Below, one piece after another: positions 34,135-42,577 of a stretch of 47,196 nucleotides of DNA. The translations under genes were made by a program, and so were the position numbers. The notes under the pieces are model-generated. The model was not told the origin of the DNA. It saw nothing but the letters and a program-made list of their open reading frames with translations, and made no database searches. The stretch comes from an uncultured Anaerolineae bacterium (GTDB lineage Bacteria > Chloroflexota > Anaerolineae > Anaerolineales > Villigracilaceae): positions 1 to 47,196 of the forward strand of contig CAIVSQ010000321.1 in assembly GCA_903908605.1 (NCBI GenBank), written 5' to 3'. How positions within the stretch are numbered: position 1 is the first letter of the stretch; every line of letters starts with the position of its first letter.

Positions 34135-34182
34135 CCAATCAAAAAGGAGCGCAGCCAGTGGGCTGCGCTCCTTTTTGATTGG
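34135..34182. terminator. Bidirectional terminator between convergent genes
   Basis: A perfect 22-bp inverted repeat (arms 34135-34156 and 34161-34182, 4-base loop) contains a GC-rich core bounded by A5/T5 runs. It is a symmetrical terminator shared by the deoxynucleoside kinase gene (plus) and the phosphoribosyltransferase gene (minus). Confidence 0.93.
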
Positions 34183-34194
34183 CAGGGAAATACC

Positions 34195-34743
34195 TTAATT
34201 GGTAAAAAGCGGTAAATGGCCCAGGGCAATGATATGCAGCCATTGCGATTTCTCGCCCTCGGTCATGATGGCAGCTTCGGCCACAACAGACGCCCCAGCT
34301 TTGTCCAGGATCATGCGCATACCCTGTAAAGTGGAACCGGTGCTGATGACATCATCCAGGATGATGACCTTCCTACCTTGCACCAGGGCTTTGTCTTTCT
34401 CATCCAGGATGAGGACCTGGGGCTGACCGGTGGTGATGGAAAGCGTCTCAGCCTGGATGGCTTCACCCATATAAGGTTTATAGGATTTACGCAGAACAAT
34501 GTACGGTTTTTTGGTTTCGACAGACAGCGCATATGCCAGTGGGATCGACTTGGCTTCAGCGGTCACAAGAATGTCATATTCAACGGATTGAAGTTTTTCC
34601 GCCAGGGCGCGAGCGCTGACCTGCACGAGTTCTGTATCACCCAAGATATTCAAAATGGCTATCTTTAATCCTGGCGCAATTTGAAACAAGCGAAGATCTC
34701 GCTTGAGACCTGCAATTTCGACGGTGTAAATGTCTTTATTCAT
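34195..34743 (-). CDS. Purine-type phosphoribosyltransferase family protein
   Basis: 182 aa from the ATG at 34743, with GGAGG 6 bases upstream; the ATG at 34749 abuts the GGAGG. PRPP-binding motif VIILDDVISTGSTLQGM, preceded by ILVTAEAKSIPLAYALS and YIVLRKSYKPYMGE, the layout of adenine/xanthine phosphoribosyltransferases. The hood region LSITTGQPQVLILDEKD replaces the flexible loop. Several such orphan genes are annotated as adenine phosphoribosyltransferase-like, but the base used is uncertain; it may be a purine salvage enzyme or a regulator. It faces the deoxynucleoside kinase gene, another salvage function. Confidence 0.88.
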   Translation of the reverse strand: MNKDIYTVEIAGLKRDLRLFQIAPGLKIAILNILGDTELVQVSARALAEKLQSVEYDILVTAEAKSIPLAYALSVETKKPYIVLRKSYKPYMGEAIQAETLSITTGQPQVLILDEKDKALVQGRKVIILDDVISTGSTLQGMRMILDKAGASVVAEAAIMTEGEKSQWLHIIALGHLPLFTN

Positions 34744-34831
34744 TATCATCCTCCAAATAGAAATCCAACGTCGAAAATTTTATCATAACTCCGCAGGGCA
34801 ATCGTTTATTTAGTGGCAATCGCTCTTACGG

Positions 34832-34837
34832 TATAAT
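34832..34837 (+). promoter_or_regulatory. -10 box upstream of the DUF951 gene
   Basis: A perfect TATAAT lies 43 bases before the DUF951 ATG. The -35 region is not recognisable, so this is a partial promoter call. Confidence 0.45.
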
Positions 34838-34880
34838 TTTGAGCGTATGCTCTCAAATATGTCTATCATGCCGAATAACC

Positions 34881-35102
34881 ATGCTTCCTGACCTGCAACT
34901 CAACCAACTCGTACGCATGCGTAAACCCCATCCCTGTGGGGGCTATGTATGGAAAATAACACGACTCGGTGCAGATATTGGCCTGGAGTGTCTCACCTGC
35001 GGACACCGCGTGATGTTAACGCGCCGGGAATTGGCCCGCCGCACAAAAACACTTCTGCCCCCCGGCGGCCAATCCACGGATGCACCAGGAAAAACGCAAT
35101 AA
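34881..35102 (+). CDS. DUF951 family small protein
   Basis: 73 aa from the ATG at 34881 (MLPDLQLNQLVRMRKPHPCGG). The body matches the DUF951 pattern of a small basic protein: VRMRKPHPCGGYVWKITRLGADIGLECLTCGHRVMLTRRELARRTK, with three cysteines. The family is widespread in Firmicutes and Chloroflexota and has no firmly assigned function; the fold suggests nucleic-acid or protein binding. An upstream extension to the TTG at 34839 would start right next to the TATAAT box and is unlikely. The glycosyltransferase gene starts 13 bases downstream and is probably cotranscribed. Confidence 0.85.
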   Translation: MLPDLQLNQLVRMRKPHPCGGYVWKITRLGADIGLECLTCGHRVMLTRRELARRTKTLLPPGGQSTDAPGKTQ

Positions 35103-35115
35103 TCCGGAGATGCTC

Positions 35116-36252
35116 ATGCAAAGCACTAATCGAAAGCCTCACATTCTTTTCCTATTTTCCGATACAGGTGGTGGACATCGCTCAGCCACAGAAGCCATCA
35201 TAGAAGCACTAGAGATAGAGTATCCAGATGAATTCACATGTGAGAAAGTGGACATCTTTAAGGATTACGCGCCGCGGCCACTCAACCGGATGCCAGACTG
35301 GTACCCATACATGGTGCTGGCACCACACTTATGGGGAGCCAGCTTCAAAGTGACCAACGGGCGCCCACAGGCACGAGCCATCACCACCACCATGTGGCCA
35401 GTGGCAGCCCGCACAGCCCGCAATATTATCCGCAACCATCCCAGTGACCTGGTAGTGACCGTCCATCCCCTGGCAGTTTCATTTATTCTCAAAGCGCTTG
35501 GTAAAAACCGCCCCCCTTTCATAACGGTCGTGACAGATATGGTCACCACACATGCCCTGTGGTTTGACAAACGCTCAGATGCCATCCTGGTGCCCACTGA
35601 AATCGCCCGGCAAAAGGCGATCCATTACGGTATGCCTCCCGAAGTGTTACAGGTGGTGGGGCAACCCGTTGCCCGCAAATACTGCGTACCCAGCGGGGAC
35701 AAGAACACCCTGCGAGAAAAACTTGGCTGGCCAAAGGATAAGTTTATCGTCCTGGCGGTGGGCGGCGGAGATGGAATGGGTCCGCTGGGACAAACCGCCC
35801 GGGCTATCGCAGATTCAGGTTTGGATGTGGGGCTGGTCATCGTGACTGGTCGCAATGAAAGATTAAAAGCCAGTCTTGAAAAGACAAAATGGCAGGTGCC
35901 CACCACCATCTATGGCTTCACCAAAGAACTGCCCGATTTTATGCGCGCAGCAGACGCGCTTGTCACAAAGGCCGGCCCAGGCAGCATTGCAGAAGCTTTC
36001 AACGCGCACCTGCCGGTGATCATGTTTGCCAAGCTACCCGGACAAGAAGATGGAAATGTAACCTACACGGTGGAAGAGGGGGCGGGTGTTTGGGCGCCAA
36101 CACCAAACCTGGTGGTTGCCACGCTCAGAACATGGATTAATAACCCGGCCGAAAAAGAGAAGGTGATCGAAGCCTGCAAAAGGATTGCCCGGCCACAATC
36201 CTCAATCGATATTGCCCATACCATCGGCGATAAACTGGGATTGAACAAATAA
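35116..36252 (+). CDS. MGDG synthase-like glycosyltransferase (GT28, UgtP family)
   Basis: 378 aa from the ATG at 35116, with CCGGAG 6 bases upstream. N-terminal FLFSDTGGGHRSATEAIIEAL is the acceptor-domain signature of monogalactosyl/processive diacylglycerol glycosyltransferases (GGGH). The C-terminal GT-B domain shows VLAVGGGDGMGPLGQTARAI, IYGFTKELPDFMRAADALVTKAGPGSIAEAF (the UDP-sugar-binding motif) and PGQEDGNVTYTVEEGAGVW. It transfers a hexose from UDP-sugar to diacylglycerol at the cytoplasmic membrane, giving glycolipid for membrane or lipoteichoic-type polymers. Sugar and acceptor are inferred from the family. Confidence 0.92.
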   Translation: MQSTNRKPHILFLFSDTGGGHRSATEAIIEALEIEYPDEFTCEKVDIFKDYAPRPLNRMPDWYPYMVLAPHLWGASFKVTNGRPQARAITTTMWPVAARTARNIIRNHPSDLVVTVHPLAVSFILKALGKNRPPFITVVTDMVTTHALWFDKRSDAILVPTEIARQKAIHYGMPPEVLQVVGQPVARKYCVPSGDKNTLREKLGWPKDKFIVLAVGGGDGMGPLGQTARAIADSGLDVGLVIVTGRNERLKASLEKTKWQVPTTIYGFTKELPDFMRAADALVTKAGPGSIAEAFNAHLPVIMFAKLPGQEDGNVTYTVEEGAGVWAPTPNLVVATLRTWINNPAEKEKVIEACKRIARPQSSIDIAHTIGDKLGLNK

Positions 36253-36293
36253 ACTTACAGTGCGCAATGCGAAGCGACCCGCGCACGCACTGA

Positions 36294-36299
36294 TATAAT
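36294..36299 (+). promoter_or_regulatory. -10 box upstream of tsaE
   Basis: A perfect TATAAT lies 19 bases before the tsaE ATG (36319). The predicted leader is only about 12 bases and has no Shine-Dalgarno site. No good -35 box is visible. Confidence 0.45.
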
Positions 36300-36318
36300 G
36301 TCAACACAACGGTGCCCC

Positions 36319-36816
36319 ATGCCAGTATTACCAGCCAATGCCTTTGATTTCTTAAGCCACAGTCCCGAGCAAAGTCGCCGCTTGGGAATGCGCCTCGGCG
36401 CATACCTGCTGCCCGGCGATGTTATTTGCCTACAGGGTGAATTAGGCGCTGGGAAAACCACCTTCGTACAGGGCTTAGCCTCAGGCTGGGGCTCGCTGGA
36501 TGCTGTTTCCAGCCCCACCTTTGTGCTTGTCAATCTTTACCGCAGGTCGGACGGTGGGCAGCTATTTCACTTTGACACCTACCGGGTTGAATCCGCCCCG
36601 GAAGCCGAAGAATTGGACCTGGATAGTATGCTGACCAATGGACCGTTGGTCATTGAATGGCCTGAACGCATGTTGGGGATCATCCCAGCAGAACGGTTGT
36701 GGATCAAGCTGGAATATGTGGACGATGACCGGCGTGAATTGACTTTTTTACCAACCGGGCAGCGTTACATTGATCTGCTGGCCGAATTTAGAAAATCAAG
36801 TTTTGGGACTGACTAA
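36319..36816 (+). CDS. tsaE: tRNA threonylcarbamoyladenosine biosynthesis ATPase TsaE
   Basis: 165 aa from the ATG at 36319; an in-frame ATG at 36298 lies inside the -10 box and is rejected. Walker A is GELGAGKTTFVQGLASG, then SPTFVLVNLY and FHFDTYRVESAPEAEELDLDSML with LVIEWPERM, all typical of YjeE/TsaE. It assists the TsaB-TsaD complex in adding threonylcarbamoyl to A37 of ANN-decoding tRNAs. The stop overlaps the tsaB start by one base (TAATG). Confidence 0.95.
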   Translation: MPVLPANAFDFLSHSPEQSRRLGMRLGAYLLPGDVICLQGELGAGKTTFVQGLASGWGSLDAVSSPTFVLVNLYRRSDGGQLFHFDTYRVESAPEAEELDLDSMLTNGPLVIEWPERMLGIIPAERLWIKLEYVDDDRRELTFLPTGQRYIDLLAEFRKSSFGTD

Positions 36817-37562
36817 TGCTTCTCGCTGTTGACACTTCCACACCACAAATTGGCCTCGCTCTCTATGATGGCGCTCAGGTACTGGCGGAATCGCTGTGGA
36901 CCAGTAAAGCCAGGCACACGGTTGAGCTTGCGCCTGCGGTTAGCGAAATGCTTGCGCACACAGACCTGAAAATATCTCAGCTCAAAGCATTGGCCGTGGC
37001 TGTTGGGCCCGGATCGTTCACTGCCTTGCGAGTAGGGATTTCTTTTATCAAGGGCCTGGCCTTTGCCCAATCACTGCCTGTAATCGGTGTCAATACATTG
37101 GACGTAGTGGCTGCCAGCCAGGCACCGGTGGATCTACCGCTGGTGTGTGTCCTGCCCGCGGGGCGCGGCCGGTTGGCTGTGAGTTGGTTTAACAACCAAC
37201 TGCCCAAAAACCATCACCAGGCGGAAACCAGGAGAATTGGAGCCTACCCTGGCGGCCACGGCAAGTGGCTGCCAGAAAGTGCAGCCCAAATCATGACCGC
37301 AGAGGGATTGGCAGAAAAGATAACTACCGACACAATTGTCTGCGGTGACCTGACTGCTGCTGAAAGACAAATCTTAAAAAAGAACCCTCTGGCCCACCTG
37401 GTTTCGCCCGCGATGGGAGCACGCCGCCCAGCGCTGCTGGCGGAGCTAGCCTATTTGCGCTGGCAGGCGGGGGCCGTAGACGATGCAGCGAACCTGGCAC
37501 CGCTCTACTTACACCTGGCAGATCCAATTCCGGATATATCCACAGGAAATGCAGTGGTATGA
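36816..37562 (+). CDS. tsaB: tRNA threonylcarbamoyladenosine biosynthesis protein TsaB
   Basis: 248 aa. ASKHA-fold start MLLAVDTSTPQIGLALYDG, then HTVELAPAVSEMLAHTDL and LKALAVAVGPGSFTALRVGISFIKGLAFAQSLPVIGV, the signature of YeaZ/TsaB. It is a scaffold that binds TsaD and TsaE in the t6A pathway. It overlaps tsaE by one base at its start and rimI by four bases at its end, so the genes are translationally coupled. tsaD itself is not in the window. Confidence 0.95.
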   Translation: MLLAVDTSTPQIGLALYDGAQVLAESLWTSKARHTVELAPAVSEMLAHTDLKISQLKALAVAVGPGSFTALRVGISFIKGLAFAQSLPVIGVNTLDVVAASQAPVDLPLVCVLPAGRGRLAVSWFNNQLPKNHHQAETRRIGAYPGGHGKWLPESAAQIMTAEGLAEKITTDTIVCGDLTAAERQILKKNPLAHLVSPAMGARRPALLAELAYLRWQAGAVDDAANLAPLYLHLADPIPDISTGNAVV

Positions 37563-38077
37563 TCATTCGTAAAATGCGGGCACCCGACCTGCCCACAGTT
37601 ACGCACATTGATGAACTCTGCTTCAGCCAACCGTGGCCACCGGAAGCCTTTGACCACGAAATGGACAACAACGACGCACGTTGTTGGGTGGCGGAACTGA
37701 ATGGAAGCGTAATTGCTGCCCTGGTGCTATGGCGAGTGCTGGATGAAGCGCATATCGCCACCATAGCAGTACACCCCGATCTGCGCAGACAAGGCGTGGG
37801 GAAACTGTTACTGGAAAACGCAATGAAAGCCGCGTACAGCGAAGGCGCACGGATTTTTCACCTGGAAGTACGCACCACCAATCTGGCAGCGCAAAAACTT
37901 TACCAGGCCTTTGGATACGAAATTGTCGGGCGTAGGCCAAAATATTACAAAGACAACGGCGAAGATGCCTTATTACTAACTCTCGACCTGAACCTGCCAG
38001 TTACCGAACCCGGCAAGTTGGACTTCCTGACGGAGGCACTGCATGACAGCACAAGAAACCCTGGCCAAGATCGCTAG
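37559..38077 (+). CDS. rimI: Ribosomal protein S18-alanine N-acetyltransferase RimI-like (GNAT family)
   Basis: 172 aa. GNAT acetyl-CoA motif VHPDLRRQGVGKLLLENAMKAA, then ARIFHLEVRTTNLAAQKLYQAFGYEIVGRRPKYYKDNGEDALLLTLDL, the usual RimI pattern with the catalytic Tyr and Glu region near the C-terminus. The start overlaps tsaB by 4 bases (ATGA). The tail after the GNAT core extends about 25 residues and overlaps the uracil-DNA glycosylase start. tsaB-rimI clustering is widespread. Substrate in this organism is inferred. Confidence 0.93.
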   Translation: MIIRKMRAPDLPTVTHIDELCFSQPWPPEAFDHEMDNNDARCWVAELNGSVIAALVLWRVLDEAHIATIAVHPDLRRQGVGKLLLENAMKAAYSEGARIFHLEVRTTNLAAQKLYQAFGYEIVGRRPKYYKDNGEDALLLTLDLNLPVTEPGKLDFLTEALHDSTRNPGQDR

Positions 38078-38726
38078 CGAAGTATCAACCTGCACAAATT
38101 GCGATTTGCATAAAACCAGGACATTATCGGTCCCAGGGGAAGGCCCGGCAAACGCAGAGATCATGCTGATCGGCGAAGGCCCGGGTGCCAACGAAGACAT
38201 GCAGGGTCGGCCATTCATTGGCGCGGCGGGCAAGTTCCTGGTGGAACTACTGGCGCAGGCCGGCCTGCAACGCACGGATGTGTGGATTTGTAACGTGGTG
38301 AAATGCCGTCCCCCCGCCAACCGTGACCCTATGCCTGAAGAGCTGGCGGCCTGTAACCTCTTCCTGGAACGACAAATCGAAAGAATCAATCCGAAAATCA
38401 TCATCACGCTGGGACGATTTTCAATGTACAAATTTATGCCTGGCGTAAAAATCACCCAGGTTCACGGGCAAATGCGCCGAATTAACAATCGCTTCGTGAT
38501 CGCCATGTTTCACCCGGCGGCAGCTCTGCACCAAGCTGCACTCAAGCCAGCCATCCTGGCAGATTTTGCTAAGCTCCCCCAGCTGCTGGATACGGCCCGT
38601 AAAGAATTGAACACGAATAAAACCCAACCGGCCATGCCTGAAAAACAGGCTCAACCAGAAACTTCGCACGATGCGGAGACATCCGCCGAGCAAATGGAAC
38701 CACCCAAGCAAATGAAATTGTTTTAA
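38043..38726 (+). CDS. Family 4 uracil-DNA glycosylase with [4Fe-4S] cluster
   Basis: 227 aa; the ATG lies 35 bases inside the rimI end, with GGAGG 6 bases upstream. Cluster cysteines are STCTNCDLHKTR (two), VVKCRPPANRDP and ELAACNLFLERQ. Active-site motif GEGPGANEDMQGRPFIGAAGKF corresponds to the family 4 GEAPG..ED motif, and MFHPAAALHQ carries the second motif. It removes uracil from DNA after cytosine deamination. The C-terminal 40 residues are a low-complexity polar tail rich in Gln, Glu and Pro, not part of the enzyme core. It ends about 60 bases before the sugar dehydrogenase gene. Confidence 0.94.
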   Translation: MTAQETLAKIASEVSTCTNCDLHKTRTLSVPGEGPANAEIMLIGEGPGANEDMQGRPFIGAAGKFLVELLAQAGLQRTDVWICNVVKCRPPANRDPMPEELAACNLFLERQIERINPKIIITLGRFSMYKFMPGVKITQVHGQMRRINNRFVIAMFHPAAALHQAALKPAILADFAKLPQLLDTARKELNTNKTQPAMPEKQAQPETSHDAETSAEQMEPPKQMKLF

Positions 38727-38786
38727 TTTCTTATCCTTTTATATAAACCACAAAAAAATCGGCCCATGTGCCGACTGGAGAATTTT

Positions 38787-40124
38787 ATGACTACAAAAGA
38801 AGATTTGATTAAAAAGCTCGAAAATAAAACCGCCCGGATTGGCATCCTGGGGATGGGCTATGTCGGAATGCCGCTGGCGGTGGTTTTTGCTGAAAAGGGT
38901 TTCAATGTGCTCGGCATAGACCCTGACAACCGCAAGGTGGATACGTTTAACAAGGGCATATCCTATATCCAGGATGTTCCCTCAGAAACGGTGGCACGCT
39001 TGCAGAAGGCCGGCAAATTGAACATGACAACTGATTTCGCGGCACTGGCGGAGATGGATGCGGTCAGTATTTGTGTGCCAACGCCACTGCGCCAAACCGG
39101 TGACCCCGATATGTCCTTCATCCTCTCTGCCACCGAACAGTTGGCCAAATACGTCCATGCCGGCATGGTGATTGTGCTCGAATCAACCACATACCCGGGC
39201 ACCACACGCGAGCTGATGGTGCCTATGCTGACCCACGAAGGCAAAGCCGGGCTGGAAGTAGGCAAGGATCTCTTTATCTGCTTTTCACCCGAACGCGTGG
39301 ACCCAGGACGCGAAGATTGGACCACTTACAACACTCCCAAGGTGTTGGGTGGCATGACCCCGGCCTGCGTGGAAGTTGCCACAGCCTGGTACGCAGGCGC
39401 CATCCAGACCATTGTGCCGGTCTCATCCCCCGAGGCGGCTGAAATGGCGAAGCTCCTCGAGAACACCTTCCGGATGATCAACATCGCCATGGTCAACGAG
39501 CTGGCGCTGATGTGCGAGCGGCTGGGTGTGGATGTGTGGGAAGTGATCGACGCAGCCGCCTCCAAACCATTCGGTTTTATGAAATTTACCCCCGGGCCTG
39601 GGCTGGGGGGACACTGCATCCCGATTGACCCGCTTTACCTTTCATGGAAGATGAAAGCGCTGAACTACAACGCCAAATTTATTGAATTGGCATCCGAGAT
39701 CAATACCAACATGCCGCGTTACGTGGTTAGCCGTGTAATGGAAGGATTAAACGATCGCAGCAAGGCGCTCAAAGGAAATAAGGTTTTGGTGCTGGGCGTT
39801 GCCTACAAACCCGATATTGACGATGTGCGTGAATCACCGGCGTTGGATGTGATCGCGCTGCTACTGCAAAAAGGCGCGCTCGTTGAATACCACGACCCGC
39901 ATATCCCGCATATTCACCATGAGCGGGAAGGCTGGAAGATGAACAGCATAGCCAACGAGGATCTGATGAAGTCGGTCAGCGCGGCAGATGTGGTTGTTAT
40001 CGTTACCAATCACAAATCGTATGATTACCCGGCGATCATTGAGGCTGCATCCTTCATTTTCGACAGCCGCAACGCGCTTGGCAAATGGGGCGGAAAAACC
40101 AACCCCAAGGTTGTGCGTCTCTAA
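38787..40124 (+). CDS. Nucleotide-sugar 6-dehydrogenase (UDP-N-acetylhexosamine type, WbpA/TviB family)
   Basis: 445 aa from the ATG at 38787, with GGAG 7 bases upstream. NAD-binding GILGMGYVGMPLAVVFAEKG, catalytic Lys/Asn in LLENTFRMINIAMVNELA, catalytic Cys in GPGLGGHCIPIDPLYLSW, and VLGVAYKPDIDDVRESPALDVI. The phrase FSPERVDPGREDW distinguishes the UDP-GlcNAc/ManNAc dehydrogenase branch from the UDP-glucose branch (which has a FNPEFLREG-like phrase). It oxidises the C6 alcohol of a UDP-sugar to a uronate for surface polysaccharide. It opens the polysaccharide cluster. Confidence 0.93.
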   Translation: MTTKEDLIKKLENKTARIGILGMGYVGMPLAVVFAEKGFNVLGIDPDNRKVDTFNKGISYIQDVPSETVARLQKAGKLNMTTDFAALAEMDAVSICVPTPLRQTGDPDMSFILSATEQLAKYVHAGMVIVLESTTYPGTTRELMVPMLTHEGKAGLEVGKDLFICFSPERVDPGREDWTTYNTPKVLGGMTPACVEVATAWYAGAIQTIVPVSSPEAAEMAKLLENTFRMINIAMVNELALMCERLGVDVWEVIDAAASKPFGFMKFTPGPGLGGHCIPIDPLYLSWKMKALNYNAKFIELASEINTNMPRYVVSRVMEGLNDRSKALKGNKVLVLGVAYKPDIDDVRESPALDVIALLLQKGALVEYHDPHIPHIHHEREGWKMNSIANEDLMKSVSAADVVVIVTNHKSYDYPAIIEAASFIFDSRNALGKWGGKTNPKVVRL

Positions 40125-40133
40125 TAAAACCAA

Positions 40134-40179
40134 CGCAAACCGCTGCCAGACAAAATTACCAGTCTGGCAGCGGTTTGCG
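40134..40179. terminator. Long hairpin after the nucleotide-sugar dehydrogenase gene
   Basis: A perfect 18-bp inverted repeat (arms 40134-40151 and 40162-40179, 10-base loop) starts 10 bases after the stop. No T-run follows on either strand, so termination is uncertain; it may protect the upstream mRNA 3' end while allowing some read-through to the epimerase gene. Confidence 0.65.
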
Positions 40180-40218
40180 TGATACTGGCACGTTTTAAGA
40201 ATGTAAACAGGTAAGCAA

Positions 40219-41190
40219 ATGGCACACTATCTTGTTACGGGTGCCGCCGGATTTATCGGCGCGCGAACGTCGGAAATATTGATCGAGGCCGGGCATACAG
40301 TAAGCGGTATTGATAACATGAACGATGCGTATGACCCACGCATGAAGGAATACCGGCTCGAAAGACTGCGGCAAAAAAATGGCTTCCAGTTTATTAAAGC
40401 AGACATTTCACACAAGGATGTCATCACGCTGTTCGAAGGGCAAAAGTTTGATGGGGTCATCAACCTGGCAGCCCGTGCTGGTGTACGCCTGAGCGTTGAC
40501 AACCCGTGGATATTTGTCGAATCGAATGTAAATGGCACGTTGAATATGCTCGAAGTATGCCGTAAAACCGGGTCAGGGACTTTTATCCTGGCTTCGACAT
40601 CCAGCATTTACGGGTCCAACCCACCCTACCCAACCCCCGAGACAGCCCCAAGCAGCGAACCTCTGCAACCTTATGCCGCCAGTAAAAAAGGCGCTGAGGC
40701 TATGACACACGCCTATCACCATCTTTACGGCTTGAATACCAACGTCTTGAGATTTTTCACGGTGTATGGCCCGGCAGGGCGCCCCGACCTGGCACTGTTT
40801 CGCTTTGTGCAATGGATCATCGAGGGCCGGCCTGTGCACATCTTTGGCGATGGAGAACAATCCCGCGGATTTACGTATATCGATGATATTGCCCGGGGCA
40901 TCATTGCAGCACTGAAACCAATGGGTCACAACATCATCAACCTGGGTGGGCACGAAGTCATCACCATCAACGGTTTGGTATCCCTGATCGAGGACTTGAC
41001 CGGCAAGAAAGCCAACGTCATTCATGGACCTGCCAACCCGGCAGACATGTCCACCAACTGGGCCGATGTCAGCAAAGCCCGCGAGCTATTAAGCTGGTCC
41101 CCGGAATATGACATGCGGCGGGGTACCCAGAACTTAATTAATTGGTACCTGGCAGAACGGTCCTGGGCGGACAAGGTGATAACCCTGTGA
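40219..41190 (+). CDS. NAD-dependent sugar epimerase, UDP-glucuronate 4-epimerase type
   Basis: 323 aa; AGGTAAG lies just before the ATG. Extended SDR with GxxGxxG in YLVTGAAGFIGARTSEIL, Asp in GIDNMNDAYDPRMKEYRLERL, Ser/Thr in LASTSSIYG, and YxxxK in PYAASKKGAEAMTHAYHHLYG. The phrases DNMNDAYDPRMK and LRFFTVYGPAGRPDLALFRF match bacterial UDP-glucuronate 4-epimerases (CapI/GAE group). It would act on the uronate made by the neighbouring dehydrogenase, or on an N-acetyl analogue, to give a galacto-configured precursor. It overlaps the flippase gene by four bases (GTGA). Confidence 0.92.
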   Translation: MAHYLVTGAAGFIGARTSEILIEAGHTVSGIDNMNDAYDPRMKEYRLERLRQKNGFQFIKADISHKDVITLFEGQKFDGVINLAARAGVRLSVDNPWIFVESNVNGTLNMLEVCRKTGSGTFILASTSSIYGSNPPYPTPETAPSSEPLQPYAASKKGAEAMTHAYHHLYGLNTNVLRFFTVYGPAGRPDLALFRFVQWIIEGRPVHIFGDGEQSRGFTYIDDIARGIIAALKPMGHNIINLGGHEVITINGLVSLIEDLTGKKANVIHGPANPADMSTNWADVSKARELLSWSPEYDMRRGTQNLINWYLAERSWADKVITL

Positions 41191-42533
41191 GCGCATGGCA
41201 AAGGGTGCTGACTGTCTGGCGGGGAGATATCCTGTTACGCCGGGTGGTAAAAAATAGTGGATATCTATTTTCCAGCAGCACACTGAGCATCTTTTTCAAT
41301 ATCATCGCCAGCGTGTTTTCGACCCGCGCACTGGATATATTTGGTTTTGGCGTGCTCGGCGCGGTGACCGCGTTTGCAGCTGTGGCGGATAAGCTGTTGT
41401 CGTTCCGCATCGGCGAACTGGTGATTAAATACGCCGGGCAGGCAATGGCAAAGGGCGAAAAAGAGCGCGCTGCTGCTGTGTTTAAAACCGCAGCACTAAC
41501 CGAACTGACCGTTTCGCTGTTATCCTACCTATTAATCATCCTGATGGCACCCATGGCGGCCCAATATTTCGGGAAAAACGCCCAACTGGCGCCTTATTTC
41601 ATTTTCTACGGCCTGATCGTTCCGGCTGGGTTTATGTACGAGACGTCCAGCGCACTTCTGCAAATCAGTGGACACTTTCGCTCCCAGGCGATCTTGAACC
41701 TGGCGCAAAGTGTGGTCACTGCGGGCGTGGTGTTTTACGCCTACATGGTGGGTGCCGGGTTGCAAATGATCTTGAGTGCCTATCTGATTGGAAAAACCAT
41801 CAGCGGGGTGGGTTTTGCCTGGCTGGCTCTCGCACGCGCAAATATTCTCTTCGGTAAGAACTGGTGGCGGGTCTCCTTCAAAGAACTGCCTCCGCTGCGC
41901 GAGTTTTGGGGATTTGCCTTTTCGAGCAATTTTTCTGGAACAGTCAACCTGTTTGTGCGCGATAGCGATATCCTTTGGATCAACTACCTGCTTTCCCCCA
42001 CTGCGGGTGGTTACTACAAATTGGCCATGGCAATCATCAACTTTATGATGATGCCAGTGGATCCACTGATCAAAACATCCTTTCCGGAGATTTCCAGGGC
42101 AATCGCAGAAAAAGCCTGGGATCGTGTGAACAAGTTGCTATTTCGGTTGACGACCATTTCGACAGGAATCACTTTTGGGTTTACGGTAATGCTGGTTTTA
42201 TTTGGCAGGTGGGGTGTTTCGTTGGTGTACGGTGCGAAATTTCTACCTGCGTTGGAACCGGCACTGTTCCTGTTGGTGGGCTATGGAATCGCCAATATAT
42301 TTTTTTGGAACCGGCCGCTCATGCTGGCGGTGGGAAAACCAACTTTCCCTTTGGTCGTGATGTTAATCGCAGGTTTGGGTAAAATAGGACTTAGTTTCTG
42401 GTTGGTTCCAATATATGGATTAAATATTCAGGCCGCGCTCATGTCCTGTTATTTTGTTGTTACAATCGGTTTGATTGTGTGGCAGGGTTTGCGACAAGTG
42501 AACTTGTTACGAATGCAAACCAATACCCTCTGA
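41187..42533 (+). CDS. Polysaccharide flippase (Wzx-like, MOP superfamily)
   Basis: 448 aa with a GTG start inside the epimerase stop (GTGA); AGGTGA lies 7 bases upstream. About 12-14 hydrophobic segments from VVKNSGYLFSSSTLSIFFNIIASVF onward. The opening with a polar residue pattern, the internal VNLFVRDSDILWINYLLSPTAGGYYKLAMAI, and LIKTSFPEISRA are typical of polysaccharide-biosynthesis MOP exporters. It moves lipid-linked oligosaccharide across the cytoplasmic membrane. The low overall conservation of this family limits substrate inference. Confidence 0.9.
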   Translation: MSAWQRVLTVWRGDILLRRVVKNSGYLFSSSTLSIFFNIIASVFSTRALDIFGFGVLGAVTAFAAVADKLLSFRIGELVIKYAGQAMAKGEKERAAAVFKTAALTELTVSLLSYLLIILMAPMAAQYFGKNAQLAPYFIFYGLIVPAGFMYETSSALLQISGHFRSQAILNLAQSVVTAGVVFYAYMVGAGLQMILSAYLIGKTISGVGFAWLALARANILFGKNWWRVSFKELPPLREFWGFAFSSNFSGTVNLFVRDSDILWINYLLSPTAGGYYKLAMAIINFMMMPVDPLIKTSFPEISRAIAEKAWDRVNKLLFRLTTISTGITFGFTVMLVLFGRWGVSLVYGAKFLPALEPALFLLVGYGIANIFFWNRPLMLAVGKPTFPLVVMLIAGLGKIGLSFWLVPIYGLNIQAALMSCYFVVTIGLIVWQGLRQVNLLRMQTNTL

Positions 42534-42577
42534 AAGAAACGTCAATATTCAGCACTTAGTAGGGAAAGGTTTATCCC

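Noticed and set aside
34135-34182. 22-bp inverted repeat as the end of an insertion sequence or an attachment site
   Set aside because: It is a single self-complementary hairpin between convergent stop codons with A/T runs, which a bidirectional terminator explains fully; no transposase or target duplication is nearby.
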